The position numbers were made by a program, and so were the translations under genes. Under the pieces are notes generated by a model that searched no databases, had not been told where the DNA came from, and saw nothing but the letters and a program-made list of their open reading frames with translations. A stretch of 64,000 nt of DNA, taken from NCBI GenBank assembly GCA_032358165.1, contig JAALGY010000032.1, positions 1,984,001 to 2,048,000 on the forward strand, in the 5' to 3' direction. The DNA is from Diplosphaera chodatii. Lineage: Eukaryota > Chlorophyta > Trebouxiophyceae > Prasiolales > Stichococcaceae. Below are positions 11,865 through 24,082 of this stretch, in pieces. The first letter of the stretch is position 1. Every line of letters starts with the position of its first letter.

Positions 11865-14800
11865 TCAGCCTTGTTTGCCAAGGTCCAGCTTCTTGGCTAG
11901 CAGCCGATGGCTCGAGTGCAGCAGGCCGTCAATGATGCCTGCCACCACAAACACGCCACCCTGCACCAGATTTTTGTATGCGGTCAAATGTCATAGCCCG
12001 CTCAACCGACATGACAATCAGCATGTCATGGTGACACATACAGCCAGCCTGTCAGCTGCTTACCACGATGGCACAGAGGGTGGTGATGAAATGATAGAAG
12101 GGCTTGGGCTTTTCTGACACCCAGATCTGTGCGCAAGAACGAGAATGGTGTGACAATGCATCCAGTGCGGCTCGAAGCATGCAACCGAAGCATACAACCC
12201 AAATGCACACGCCAGATTCGTCAGCAGACGCAGCTGCATGCAGCTCAGGTTCACCTGAATTGGGGACAGCTCGTAGGAGAAGCGCGCCGCCGGGATTTCC
12301 TCTGTGGTGTACTGGTGGCTGTGCACTGTGTACTCATACGCATCATAGTTTCCCACACTCTGCTTCCGAGGGTCTATCGTCGTCATCACCACCTGGTGCG
12401 ACCACAGACCTTCTTACGTTCAACAGTGAGGTGCTGTCTCGTGTGGCGCCTCCACTAGACTGTTAACACAAGCCCAGCAGACACAGTCAAAGCAGGTACA
12501 TGCAGCCATGCAGGGGCGGGGACCAGCCTGCACCTGGGAGTAGTGCTCATGGGTGACGCGCTGGTTGGGGCTGGTGAAAGGCTCCCCCGCCAGCTTGTCG
12601 GCCCAGTCATCCGTCAGCCCCAGCGGGTGCAGCCGTGCCAGCGCCTGCCCAAGTTCATCGTTGTTGGACTGAACTCAAACTATATGCATGGGACGACAGC
12701 ACAGGGCATACGGTCCGGCCATGGTCAGGATCAAAATGCTGTGCAAGCAAGCACATGCACTTGGCAGATGCAAGACAAGCTCCGGGATATGTGTCTGTGG
12801 GCATCTGGTTGGTGGCGGGTGCAGGGTGCGCACCGAGCGGCGGCGGGGCGAGGGCTTGTTGCCAAAGAACCACTGGTGCACCACGTGGCTCATGTTCATG
12901 GCCACAAAGTCGAACGAATGCCCCGCACTCTTGGCCATGAAGTGCAGCGTCCCGGGCACCTTCTTCACCAGCACAAACCCTGGCGACAAAGAAGCACAGA
13001 GTAGGGTTTGCTGACAGTAGCTGATGTTGTGTGCTTGCAAGTGCCGGTGCTGGTGGCCACTTGGAAGCAATGCACATTTCTGGCACAGGCTGCTGGCAGC
13101 TGCTGCCCACATCGAGATTTATGGCACCTGACAGGTTGCACCCCGGCGTCTTGGCCATGCGCGTGACGCCTTTCACATAGCGGTGCGGCTGGCCGGCGGA
13201 CGGCACCAGCGCCTCTGCAAACTCCAGCAGGCTGTCCTTTGTGCGGTCACCTGCAGCCCATTTGCAGCCAAACGCTGTAGGACATCCCACTGATACAAAG
13301 CAGGTTCAGGCGTTGGGTCAAACAGGACTGCGGCTGTCTTGTAAGTCGAGTGTTCTCTGCCGTTCAAAACAGCTCTCGAGACGAACCTCGGTATGCCTCG
13401 TGCTCGTGGATGCCGTGCATGGTGATGTCGTCGGAGCCCTTGCGGAACACGCGGATGGACGGGAACCCCGTGATCTGGTGCTCCTGGCACAGCCGCGGCT
13501 CCTGCGTGCAGTCCACCTGCAGCCAGCCCACATGTTGTTGATGCAATAGGTAATTGATGTGCACAGGTGACCGGGCCCCTCTTGAGCTGGTGTACTACCA
13601 TCTGAAGTCTTGTGGGGACGACCAGGGGACCGTGCCCATCACAGCGTGGACGGCTTGCTGACCTTGCCAAAGCGGATGCGGCCGTCGTGCTCCGGGTACC
13701 GCTTGTGCACCTCCGCAGTGACGGCCTCCCAGGTGGGCTCCAGCCGCTGGCACCAGGGGCACCAGGGCGCATAGAAGTTGGCCACCACTGCACGGTGCAG
13801 TGCAGTCGCCCGCGGTCACCTCGACGACCGTGCTCTACTAAGCTCGCTGTCCATGCCTTGCTCAGTGTTTCAGGCAAAGGTGCCGGACAGCTGCGCATGA
13901 TGTCACTGGCTGTGCACGCCTGCCAGCAAGAGCCTCTCACCAATGGGGAACTTGTCAACGGCGTCCTTAAAGGCCTGCTTCGTCAGGGGCGTCGACCAGT
14001 TGGTGTCGTCCATCATGCCATGCGCGTCCTGCAGTTGGTGTTCAGATGTCAACACCTGTTGCCATGCACTGGCAACATCCTGCGCTGGCAAATGCAAATG
14101 CACCGCGGCAAATGCACCGCTGTTGCCCACATGGCACAGGATCTGCAGCACAAAAGCCAGCCTGCCTGGTGCTCCTCCGTATCGTATTTGATGTCTGTTG
14201 GATGGTCATCGTGCGTGTAGTAGCCCTTCCGCTCGAAGTTCTCGTCGATTGGCAGCTTTCTGACCGTTTTCGTCAAGTTCAGACGTTTCTGCAGGCAAAG
14301 CAATTATTCTCAGGGCAACGGACCTTGGCACAGGGCGGAAAAACCTCATGGCTCAGAGCGGAACGCCTGCACGTTTAAGGACGTTCATCATCGTTGACAC
14401 TGCACTTCACCACACCGTGCCAAGGGCGTCGCTAACGTCCACTGTTGCGAACTCGCAGGATAGCTGCGGGAAGCTCATGTTGAAATTGATCCGCAGCAGC
14501 TCGCCGTGCCTGCTGCGGTCCACCACCAGCTCCGACTTTGTCTCCACCCGCATGTACGCCGAGAACTCCTGCAGCAGCAACGACGCCGTCGTCAGCCAGT
14601 TTGCCGAACGCCAGCGAGGCGGCAGCGTCATGGCATGCACAGATAGAACTGCTGGCCATCAGCATGACACTGGGCGCGATGGTGTGACAGCACTGGGGGC
14701 CGCAATCTTACCAGGATGATCAGGAGGATAATGAAGCCTGCTGCCACAAGCGAAATGGAAGCGCCGGCCAGAGTCGCCTCCGTGAGGTCGCTGGACCATG

Positions 14801-15102
14801 CAGGGATACCCCATCAGCCGCTGTGCATGGTTGGTCGCATGCATGTGGTGTGGCAGAGAGCACGCGGGACGCCAAGCTACTTTTTCCAACGCAATGGAGG
14901 AGTAGCTCACCTTGGCAGCTTCTTGTAGAAGTCCACATTGCGCACCTGCGTGGCACATCAGACTGTGTTGATGCAGAAAACGAGCATGAGGAGCTGCGGA
15001 GGACTACGCATGCTTGGGTTTGCAACCCTGCAGTTACAAACGCTTGCAGCCGTGTTGTAGAAGTGGTCACTACTCCGACACCTTGCTTTTGAACGATGCC
15101 AT
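11865..15102 (-). CDS. ERV/thioredoxin hybrid protein, PDIL5-3/5-4 (PDI-C) type
   Basis: A secretory-pathway membrane protein combining ERGIC/ERV halves with a central thioredoxin domain, as in plant PDIL5-3 and PDIL5-4. Exon 1 (15102-15082) encodes MASFKSK. Exon 2 continues as VRNVDFYKKLPR, then DLTEATLAGASISLVAAGFI begins the first membrane helix. The central domain has NFYAPWCPWCQRLEPTWE (about 13800-13740), with a complete CxxC (CPWC). LCQEHQITGFPSIRVFRKG carries the cis-Pro region. The ERV part follows: FVLVKKVPGTLHF, a YTVHSHQYTTEEIPAARF segment, WVSEKPKPFYHFITTLCAIV, then GGVFVVAGIIDGLLHSSHRL as the second membrane helix, ending in KKLDLGKQG. The luminal domain faces the ER/Golgi lumen in the family. 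It is divergent from the SR-like gene, 693 bp away. Confidence 0.87.
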
Positions 15103-15795
15103 AGGATCGCCACCGACAGCAGGAGCTGGCCAGGTTGGGAGTTGGGCTGATCAGGCCCTGCACGACGACCCGGGCGGCTGCCTGGCGCGACCGCCGCTGC
15201 ACTCAGGACCTCTCATGTCATATCAAGCCCGTCTGCTGAATGAGCAATCACCCCTATCTGCAACCCACGCTTGGCTCTGGTCTGCCTTCAATCCGACGTG
15301 CAACACTGCACAGTGGTGTTACAGCTGAAAGCGACGGCTGGCAGCTCGAAAATCTGAGCTGATGTTGCATGCGTGGAATATATAGCTGTCGCGCCGTGCC
15401 ACTGCCATCAAACACCCAAGTTGCAGATCAGCGAGGGGTGGTATGGCCCCCTTGCTCGCATACTTCGCCAGCTTGCGCGCAGTGGTCGTTCTTGCTGGCG
15501 GATGCGACAAGGCCACTTATACTCGGTGCGCCATGTTCGTTTGCCATAATGGCGCATGTGTCCGGAGGCAAGTTGACAGCGTAATCAATCGGTAGCTCAT
15601 CACGTTTCCTCGGACAACGTCCTGGGCAGTGGGGCGCAGCTGAGCAAAACGAGTATATCACGGGAGTGTCTGCAATCAGCGTAAGACCGTGTCCGGTTTG
15701 CAAACTCAGAAATCATCCCGAATCTCATGCATGTCTTGCATTATGGCGGCAGCGCGTCACAGACACCAGACATTATACTATACATGTGGTTGCAG
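15103..15795. promoter_or_regulatory. Bidirectional promoter region (PDIL5-type / SR-like genes)
   Basis: These 693 nt separate two genes transcribed away from each other. A TATA-like tatatag lies at about 15378. No coding exon is supported. The promoter role is inferred from position only. Confidence 0.4.
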
Positions 15796-18591
15796 ATGGA
15801 CCTTCGCACTGTGTATGTGGGTAACCTGACCGTCGCAGCAGATGAGAAGGCGTTGCGCTCGATCTTCGAGATATGTGGCGAGGTCACGCAGGTCCGGCTG
15901 GCAGGGTAAGTGTGCGGTGCGCTGCTTGAAAAGGACTTGCACTCCGCAATTGTAACAGTCACGCGCCTCGAATGCTCAGCAGTGGCGGCCTCTGCGTACA
16001 GGAAACCCGGCCACGAGACGATCTTCTCCTTCGTGGAGTTTGCCCACCCAGAGTGAGCTGGCACCCTGCGCCTGTGCATCTCATGCCATGCTCGCACGGT
16101 CAGCCCCACCATCGGACACTTTAAGCCAATGCTCTGATGCGCAGGTCGACAGAGAAGGCACTGGCGATGGACGGCCTGCAGGTCGGCGAGTTCCCCATCA
16201 GGGTGAAGATAGCAAGGTCCAACCCTGCCCCATCAAACAGCCCAGCGGGGATGCCGCCGGATCGCAGGGGCCCCGCAGCTCCAGCCGCACCGCGGCGGGG
16301 CCCGCCCCCCGGTGCGTATGCGGCTCCCCGGGACGGCAGAGCCGACTATGGGGGCAGGGACTACCCGCACCCCGCCGAGCTGCGCGGCAACTACGCGCCC
16401 CCGCCGGCGGCGCCGCGCGGCGACCCATACAGGCAGCAGCCGGGCGGCAGCTACCCCCCAGCGCAGCCAGCGTACCCGCCGCCGCGGGGCGAGCCGCTGC
16501 CGCCACCCTACGGGCAGCCGGCGCCCCGCCACTTGGACCCGCCCCGGCAGGAGCCCCAGTGGAACCGGGGGGCCGCGCCGCAGCGGGGGAGCTACGCCGC
16601 GGCCCCGCGGCGGCCCGACGAAGGCCGCTACCCGCCGCCAGCCGCGAGGCGCAGCGACTACGCAGACGACCGTGGGGCGGCAGGTGGCGGGTACGGCCGG
16701 CCCGCCGGCGGTGGCGGCTATGCCGCGCAGCCCCCAGACTGGCAGCACGGCCCGCCTGCAGAGCAGCCGCGGCCCATGGTGCGGCACGAGCCGCCGCCGG
16801 CGCCGGCGCAGCCACGGTACAGCGCGTATGATGCCCCTCCAGCAGCATCGCGAGCAGAGCCGCCGCCGACCAGTAGGTATGGCCAGCCGCAAACACGAGC
16901 AGGTGGGCACGAAGGGCATGGCTTGCGTTACTATACGCCCCATCGTGTGGCATGTTACTTTGATAGGGTGTGCAGGCAACCTGAATGGTCTCAATTTGAC
17001 ACGATAGCACAGTCAAACCATTGGTTCATGGCGCAGATGCGTATGGCCGGCCGCCACCAGACCGCGATGCTTGGCGAGACCGTGATCGTGGCGGGTACGC
17101 CACCCGCGGGCACCCACCAGTGGCCTCCCGCAGCGCTGCAATTGCGTCGTACGCTGGTCGCAGCGGGCCTAGCAAGCGGCCTGACGATCCTGAGCGGGTG
17201 CGGCGCACTGTGTTCGTAGACAACGTGGAGACGCACTACAACGAGGAGGTGCGGATGCACTGCAGAATACATCAGATCTTGGCTGCATACACCTGGTGGC
17301 TGCATACATCACCCCGGGTCGCACATCATGTCAGTTGCTCCTGCCCTGGTCAGCGCACCTGGTCGGTACTTGGCTTTCCTCCTCACGCTGCAGTCTATTG
17401 CCGTCTTCTTCTCGAGGCTTGGCACTGTCACGAAAGTGCGGCTAGGGCCGGACAGCCACGGCGTCCGGCGCGCCTGGGCCGAGTTCGAGACGGAGGACCA
17501 GGCCAAGCTGGCCCTGCAGTACAACCAGCAGGTCGGTGGCAAGCACACCTCCAGCGTGCCCTGCCGTGCATCCCGACCCCAAGGTTGCTATGCTGGCACT
17601 CCAGCCAGCATGCTGCGGCTGTTGCCTGTACTGTAGCAAGCCAGGAAGTCGACCAGCTTTCACGCTTGGCCCACAGCTGCTGGGCAGCAAGAAGGTGCGA
17701 GTGGAGCCGTCGAAGTCGGCCATCCATAACAGCGGGCTGCAGCGCCGCGAGGGGCAGGGATCTGCGCGCCGCGATGCCCACCACCACGAGCAGGCCACCG
17801 CAGGTCCGCCAAGCCATAGCATGCTCTGCCAGCGCAGCATCCCATCTCCAACCTTCTGCTTCGGTGGCTGGATCAATTGCAGAAGTGATGCCCAGTTGTG
17901 CCTTCCAGCTGCTGCGCACCCTCACTGTTGCTACTGCGCACCCCTTGCAGCTGTCCTGCAGCGGCACTTGGACAGCACCATTTTGACATCTGCATGTGCA
18001 GATCGGCATGAGGCGGGGCGGCGCTCGCGCTCGCGCTCCCGGTCGCCTGTGCTGCGGCGCTCCACGTCTCTGGACCGCGATGACCGGGATCGGCGGCACT
18101 CTGACGCCGCTGACAGCAGTGAGTGTGACGGGCACGTACTCGTCAACAAGCATCTGCCCAGACGCCATCATTTGGCTATGACATCAAGCAGATCAGACAC
18201 TGTCGTGCCCCTGGTCCTTCCAGGTGATGGTGCACAGCCCGGCAGCCCTGGCTTGGAGCGGGAGCCAGACACCCTGCCCCCAGACAGTGCGGAGGCACGT
18301 ACACCAGCCGCCCAGGACAGTGGCGATGTTATGCAGGTGCGTGGACAGGTCGGCATGTAGTCTCATCTCCATCCTTTGCGAGCAGCTAGCACGCTGTAGT
18401 TCACCCAGTGCTCATGCGCCGGTTCTCTGTCAAGTCGTCACTTGACCAGTTCATGCGCTGTCTAGCAGGTTGGTGAGACTGAAGAGCATGCAGGACAGAA
18501 TGGCATGACGAATGCAGGCGACGAGCGCGATGAAACAGATGGCGACATGCACAGCTTCGTGATGCAAGAATCAGTGGATGAAAATAACTGA
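15796..18591 (+). CDS. SR-like RNA-binding protein with two RRMs and an RS segment
   Basis: Probable nuclear pre-mRNA splicing factor. RRM1 spans exons 15796-15905, 16002-16052 and the start of the third exon at 16145: RNP2 is TVYVGNL and RNP1 is IFSFVEF, followed by ALAMDGLQVGEFPIRVKIAR. This form resembles the RRM of SREK1/SRSF11-like proteins. A ~230-residue linker rich in Pro, Arg, Gly and Tyr follows. RRM2 starts with RTVFVDNVETHYNEE (about 17205-17248) and continues SIAVFFSRLGTVTKVRLG from ~17391, with RAWAEFET as RNP1 and a final strand at ~17680. A short RS segment, GRRSRSRSRSPVLRRS, is at about 18015-18062. The last exon (about 18469-18591) is acidic and ends in ESVDENN. The start ATG at 15796 puts RRM1 at residue 4. 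The linker may include one more small exon. The exact orthologue is not assigned. Confidence 0.8.
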
Positions 18592-19235
18592 GGGTTGTGC
18601 ATGCTTTATCAGTTACGGTATTAGCATCGTGAAACGGTGATGCAGATGTGTGACGTCGGGCATTATGTAAAAGCAAGCATAGCCACATTGGTGTGCATGG
18701 CGGTTGTTGATCACAAGAACCTATATACATGATGTCACATGACCATAACAGTCTGCATACGTTTTTACAACATCTTAGCTGACCATCCACTTGTCGTCAT
18801 GCATACACATGGCAACTGACCCCTCCTGAGGCAGCATGTGAGCGGGTCCACCTGCATGGCACCAAGAGAATCTTGTCATGAGTGATGATCGGGGAAACCC
18901 CTTGATAACTGAGCAGCTTGCGTGTCAGCGGCAAGGAAACTGCCAGTGACAGACCATGTGCTGGCACGTACCTCGTGATGTACTGTCTCCAGGCAAGTCA
19001 CCAAGGGCGCTGCAAGCAGAAATGTGTGGTTGCACGCACCTGTGTGAGGCGTCAGGCACCGATGAGTCAGCAGCTTGCCATCTCTGACACAGGGCGACCA
19101 TTATGCACCAACATGCACAGTCAAAGCCCTGATGTATCAGGGGTGCCCTCAATGGCTGTCATCACTCACTTGCTGCTTCGAGCATGCCCTGTGGCGGAGT
19201 ATTGGCAGGCTGGTGCGCAGAGCCTTGCTGCTGCA
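18592..19235. other. Convergent intergenic region (3' ends)
   Basis: It lies between the ends of the SR-like gene and THG1. Nothing coding is supported here and the local composition is AT-richer than the exons. Confidence 0.5.
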
Positions 19236-20611
19236 CTAGTCTGAGCTCAGCAAATGAGCGTTTGACGCCCAGAACTTGTCGCCAATGATGTCCTCGTGCA
19301 ACACGACGCACTCGTTCCTCTCCCTGAGCACTGGTGTGCCGTCCTGCAGGGATTTTGCCGGCACCATCGTGCGCCGCCAGACGATCACAGAGCCCTGCAC
19401 ATGTGCCGAAATTGTCTGAGAGTCGGCTGCTGCTGACTGTCAGCATGGGAATGTGATGTCGTTGTAGGGCTGCGAATAGCGTTATACATAGGGTTCACAA
19501 GTGGCTGATCTGACCTTGCGGAACCGGTCTGGGAGGGTGCTGTAGTTGATGTTGAACTTTGTGAAAAGCAGCTCATTCTTATCTTGCGTCAGTGTGCCCT
19601 GCAGCGTGCACATGCGGTTGACTCTGGTGAGGTTACTGAGCGCAGCTCCAGTGGCGGCTGGCCACTTGACTGCCCACCTTTAGGTCAGCCTGCGCCTCCT
19701 GGGGACTCCTGCCAGACTTGACCAGTGCCCAGTAGCAGGTGTTGTACTGCGGCAGAGGAGTGATGACTGTTAGGCCACTTGCGAGGTATGATAATCGGTA
19801 TCATTGCTGCAGCAAACGAGTTGAAGTGCGGAGGCGGCCACAGACCTGGTTGTTGATGTGTGTGTCAGCCTCTCGCCAGGCCAGGTAGTCGCGCAAGCTC
19901 TTATCCGAAGGGTACACGACCGTACGGGCATCGAAGATGGGCGTGGTCTGCAGTCGTGTGTCCGGCAGAAACTGGTCCCAATGACGCACATAGTTGCCAG
20001 TGAAACATGAGCAAATGAGCGACACCAGCTTAGACGCCCGCCGCCCTGCAGAAAGTGCCAACAGTGTCGGAAGCTATGGGCAAATGTGAACCCAAACGAT
20101 GGATCGAAGCACCCAGCTCAAGGTGGCGAGCACTGTTGCACCCACTGTACAATTCTGTCGAACGCCGCAGCACGAAGCTGTACTCATCGCTTTCGCCATA
20201 TGCCAGCACGATATCTCTGAACTCATGCATCACCGCCTGGACGTGCAGCCATGCCAAACTATGAGTTTTGTTCACGCAGACGCTTGTGGAGTCGGAAACA
20301 GCAGGCAGCTGCACACGGTGACACACCTGTGCAGCAGCATCCATGAGCACAAGCGCACGGGCGTCATTTGGCTTCTCGAAACCATGGGCAGCAGTGAACC
20401 TGAACATGGTAGAATATAGATGTATGGACCCGCGCAGCGCTAAAAGCTCACGTTGTTGCAGCGACCGGACTCGTGACTTCACGTTACATTGCACCCAATC
20501 TGCGCACTTGGTAAATCCTTTGCCGTCCAGTCGAACGACGATCCAGCAGTCCGGAAGTATCCGATCGTCCAGCTCGAACTTCTTGACGTATGAATACTTG
20601 CTGTTTGCCAT
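19236..20611 (-). CDS. THG1: tRNA-His guanylyltransferase
   Basis: It adds the extra G at position -1 of tRNA-His by 3'-5' polymerisation, which histidyl-tRNA synthetase needs. Seven exons were traced (20611-20508, 20399-20327, 20236-20146, 20045-19846, 19746-19678, 19598-19515, 19394-19236). All phases agree and total 780 nt (259 aa). The N-terminus MANSKYSYVKKFELDD is typical of the family. VVRLDGKGFTKF, where exon 1 joins exon 2, carries the first metal-binding Asp. HGFEKPNDARAL is the next family motif. The second metal site is LAYGESDEYSFVL. SLICSCFTGNYVRHW and YNTCYWALVKSG are later signatures. The C-terminus reads HEDIIGDKFWAS. It is a single-copy domain, unlike the tandem THG1 of land plants. 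It is divergent from the ABHD13-type gene. Confidence 0.95.
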
Positions 20612-21097
20612 CTAGTCAGCTTTGGGTTGACAATCACAGCTGGCTGTGCAGCAGATGTTGCTCCGCTGCGGGCCATCACGATACCCACAACATCCTGCAC
20701 CAGCCAGCGGCAGGAAGATGGTGTAAGCAGGCCAGCAGCGTTTCACAACGGCAGACGGTGAGCTAGCAGGGCTGTGCATTGCCAAATGAGCACACAGCAA
20801 GTTCCCTGAAGGCTGAAGATGTGTGCTGTACGACTCCTGCCCTGCAGCACATTGGACATGCAGGAAATGCAAAAAATTGGTGCCATCGCCAGAGTACATT
20901 GTCACATTGTGTTGTGCCCTGTACACTGTGTTACATGCTTGCTGTCCGCTTGGCCATCCTTTGAAGTCGACGTCTGCTGGCTGGCAGGATTCTACCGAGA
21001 TCGCAGTGGTTACAACTCCATGACACAGCTTCAGCGTCTCTGACACACTGGGCCATTGATCTTGCGTCACAGCGTCTTAGAGCCCTACAGCAGCTGC
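20612..21097. promoter_or_regulatory. Bidirectional promoter region (THG1 / ABHD13-type)
   Basis: 486 nt separate two head-to-head genes. No exon or specific motif is identified. The regulatory role is inferred from position. Confidence 0.4.
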
Positions 21098-23146
21098 ATG
21101 GATATCATGACGTGGCTATTTCGCATACTTTGCGGGGTGCGCCACCTGCCGGACATGTGCTGTGTGCAGCTACTGACAAACAAGTGTATGATACAGAGTG
21201 TGAGGTCACAGTACTTTTGATTCTGTAGACTGTGGGCATTGCTGGGTTGGGCCTCTCCCTCATGTACATGCTACAGGAGAAGCTGGTGCGGATTGTACGC
21301 TATAACCGCGCCATTGCATCAGTACTGTAGTTCATTTGACACAACCAATGCCAAACGACTGCCGTGAGGAGATGGACTGGGTGTCTCAAGAAACGCTGAC
21401 CTCGGATAACCAAAATGTGCCTTCTCATGCAGATTTATGTGCCGCGGATTCCGGGCGTGTCCAACGAGTTTGCATACTTGCCCGACCAGTTTGCCTTTAC
21501 ATACGAGGACGTCTGGCTGACAGCAGCAGACGGCATCAAATTGCACGCGTGGTTCATGTGGCCAAGGGAGTGGGCGCAGGATGTGCTGGCAACAAAGCCC
21601 ACGGTCTTGTTCCTGCAGGTGTGTGTGCATGCCTGGGACGCACGGCGTGCATATCAGACTATTGATCAGCTCATTGGCTCAGTTGGTCCCGTCCCACAGC
21701 CTGATTGTACGACTGCAACCGCAGGAGAACGCGGGAAACATGTCATGGCGACTGCCATTCTTGCGCATGTTGTCGCGCTACCTGGATTGCAGCGTGCTTG
21801 CCCTCAGGTACACGTGATTTACACGATACAGATGCCAATCACGATGAGCTGACTGTCGCTTGTTGCATGTTCAATGCTTTCATAGTTTCTCTCCCTTATT
21901 GATATGGTGAGCTGTGTCACTTCAGCTATCGTGGATATGGACTGAGTGAGGGAAAGCCCAGCGAGTCCGGCCTGCAGCTGGACGCACAGGCTGCGCTGGA
22001 CTATCTGCACCACGATCGCACAGACATTAACAGGTGCATGCAACCACAGAGCACGAGGTGCCGCCCTGCATGACACAGCGGCCTGCGGACCGGATTACTA
22101 GGTGCTGAACTGCCAATGTGTGAAAATTGGCCTCTGGTGCGTGCAGAGGGAGCATTGCCATATATGGACGGTCATTGGGTGGTGCGGTGGCTATCCACCT
22201 TGCGGCGCATAACGCTGAGAAGGTGCATGCTCAATGGGCCACTCAGCTGGTGCACCGCTGCTTGCGTAGCAGAGAGGATCATGCAAAGTCTGAAAGTCGG
22301 CTGACTACTCCCACAGATCAAGGCAGTCGTGGTGGAGAACACATTCACCTCGATCGAGGAGGTAGCGCCACGGTTGTTCCCATTGCTGGGCCTGTTCATC
22401 GGTCCACGAAGGTGACATGCTGCACAATGCCTGCATTGACTATCCTGAACTGCAGGCTGCGCCGCACCATCGTGTCGCTGATGTGCCTGTGCAGCTCACA
22501 GGTTGTTCAACTTCTTGGTGCGAAATAAGTGGGAGAGCAGGCGAGACATTCAGCACCTTGCGCGGCTTCCAGTGCTGTTGCTGTCCTCACTTAAGGTCAG
22601 CGCTGCATACATGCTGCACGCTTGTCTCAAATGTCGCATGACTGCTGCCAGCGTGTTGGACTGGTGCACGAGGCGTTGACGGACACTCGTTTGGTACGCT
22701 CATCATGGTACCACATATGCAGGACGAAATGCTGCCGCCGGAGCACATGCTGCAGCTGTATAACGTGCTGAAGGCGGCAGGCAGCAAGCGCGTCGTATGG
22801 ACGGAGTTCCCGACGGGCAACCATATGGAGACGTACGAGCTGTGCCGGCAGGAGTACTGGCCGGCTGTCCGGGCATTCTTTGAGCAGAATTTCGCATCAG
22901 GTGCAGTGCATGCTCTGGTCTGGACTCAGCTGTCTCGTTTCAAGTCCGCAAACTCTCTGCACGTGGCATGTCGACAACCTAGTTCTCGCTGTGTGCCCAG
23001 ATGAGGGCCTTCCAGCGAAGGATGTGCAGCCTGGCATCCAGGCGGCTGCACCCGATGCAAGGGTTGCGGCGCCTGGCGGCGGCGAGGCAGGGTCTGCAGC
23101 TCCTCAGAGCAGCGCAGCAGGCCTCCAGAGCATGGGATCGAATTGA
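21098..23146 (+). CDS. Membrane-anchored alpha/beta hydrolase, ABHD13/WAV2 (BEM46) family
   Basis: Exon 1 (from ATG 21098) encodes MDIMTWLFRILCG. Exon 2 gives the signal-anchor helix TVGIAGLGLSLMYMLQEKL, and exon 3 continues IYVPRIPGVSNEFAYLPDQF, matching the WAV2/ABHD13 junction EKLVYVP. The hydrolase fold follows: YEDVWLTAADGIKLHAWF, then NAGNMSWRLPFLRML. The nucleophile elbow is IAIYGRSLGG (about 22155), the acid is in LLLSSLKDEMLPPEHM (about 22580-22740) and the catalytic His is in FPTGNHMETYE (about 22805). Splicing from 22898 to 23002 gives an Ala/Gly-rich tail ending LQSMGSN. The family sits on internal membranes or the plasma membrane with the active site in the cytosol or lumen; its substrate is unknown. 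WAV2 affects root bending in Arabidopsis. A TGTAA polyadenylation-like signal lies at 23167, 21 nt after the stop. Confidence 0.9.
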
Positions 23147-23290
23147 ATGCATCAACACACATCAGGTGTAAAGGACTTGGCTTTCGGCACTGCGTCCCTG
23201 ACGCACCTGCCCAGCATTGACCACGAGCCAACGACCATCGTACATGTTCGACCAGCACCCCATCCCCTCGATCGAATGAAGTATTTGCCG

Positions 23291-23303
23291 TAGGGTTTAG
23301 GGG
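23291..23303. promoter_or_regulatory. Telo-box-like element upstream of the one-helix protein gene
   Basis: The sequence tagggtttagggg is almost two units of the plant/algal telomere repeat TTTAGGG, about 100 nt upstream of the ATG at 23403. Telo-boxes are known promoter elements in plants. A function here is inference. Confidence 0.35.
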
Positions 23304-23402
23304 TTGCGTGCTGTTCTTGCTAGCCTCACAGTCTGCACGCTAACATTGACACGGCCGGCCTTCGAATAGGTGCTGAGTGAGTGGTTAACATACATTTGAG
23401 CA

Positions 23403-23771
23403 ATGCACACCATGGCAGCCGCTCGACTGTGCAGCTGCACCTCAGTGAACTTCAGGCCATCATGCAGGCTGAACCTACAGCACACAGCGTTGAGGCCGCA
23501 GCAGCAGCTATCACATGGCAGGAGGTTAGCAGTACGGGTGCATGCCGAGTTTAACAGCGACGTCAGGCCACCAAAGGAGATCACGCAGCCCCCAAGACAG
23601 CCCGAGGTGTCACCAGCGCGGTTCGGCTTCAATGACAACGCCGAGCGAATCAACAGCCGTGCATGCATGATCGGGTTCTTTGCACTGATTGCCGTGGAGG
23701 CTATCACCGGCAAAGGCTTTCTGCAGCTGCTCGGCATCACTGTCGGTCGTGGCATCGGCTTTGAGATCTGA
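23403..23771 (+). CDS. One-helix light-harvesting-like protein (OHP/HLIP type), chloroplast
   Basis: A 122-residue single-exon protein. The first ~50 residues are rich in Arg, Ser, Ala and Gln with few acids, like a plastid transit peptide (MHTMAAARLCSCTSVNF...). The mature part contains one LHC-like membrane helix: FGFNDNAERINSRACMIGFF, then ALIAVEAITGKGFLQLLG. The ExxNxR chlorophyll-binding pattern is complete (E, N and R in AERINSRA). Such proteins sit in thylakoids and bind chlorophyll or carotenoid during photosystem assembly or high-light stress. The single helix points to the OHP/HLIP group rather than the three-helix ELIPs; which OHP subgroup is not settled. The second in-frame ATG (MAAARLC) is an equally plausible start. 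Confidence 0.85.
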   Translation: MHTMAAARLCSCTSVNFRPSCRLNLQHTALRPQQQLSHGRRLAVRVHAEFNSDVRPPKEITQPPRQPEVSPARFGFNDNAERINSRACMIGFFALIAVEAITGKGFLQLLGITVGRGIGFEI

Positions 23772-24082
23772 TCATTTCTCATGAACTCAGTGTTGGTTTC
23801 TGCTTGTTGGTCTTGGCGTGTTGCCATTGAGGGTTTCAGAGGCACAGTATTGCAGACCTGTCAGCTGTAGCCTAGACAGTCCATTGAGCTGGTGCTCACC
23901 AAGTAACGGCATCTGGGTCAGTTCAATGATACAGTCAGCCTGGTACCGCACTCCCAACGGACATCGGAGGGTAGCCAGTCAATGCGCAGAATCCGCAATG
24001 AACCTGTTCCCGTGCAACAGTATCCAGAGTGACTGTATAAATGGAGTAGTTAAGCCGAGGCACGATCTCAGGAAGTTCTCAA

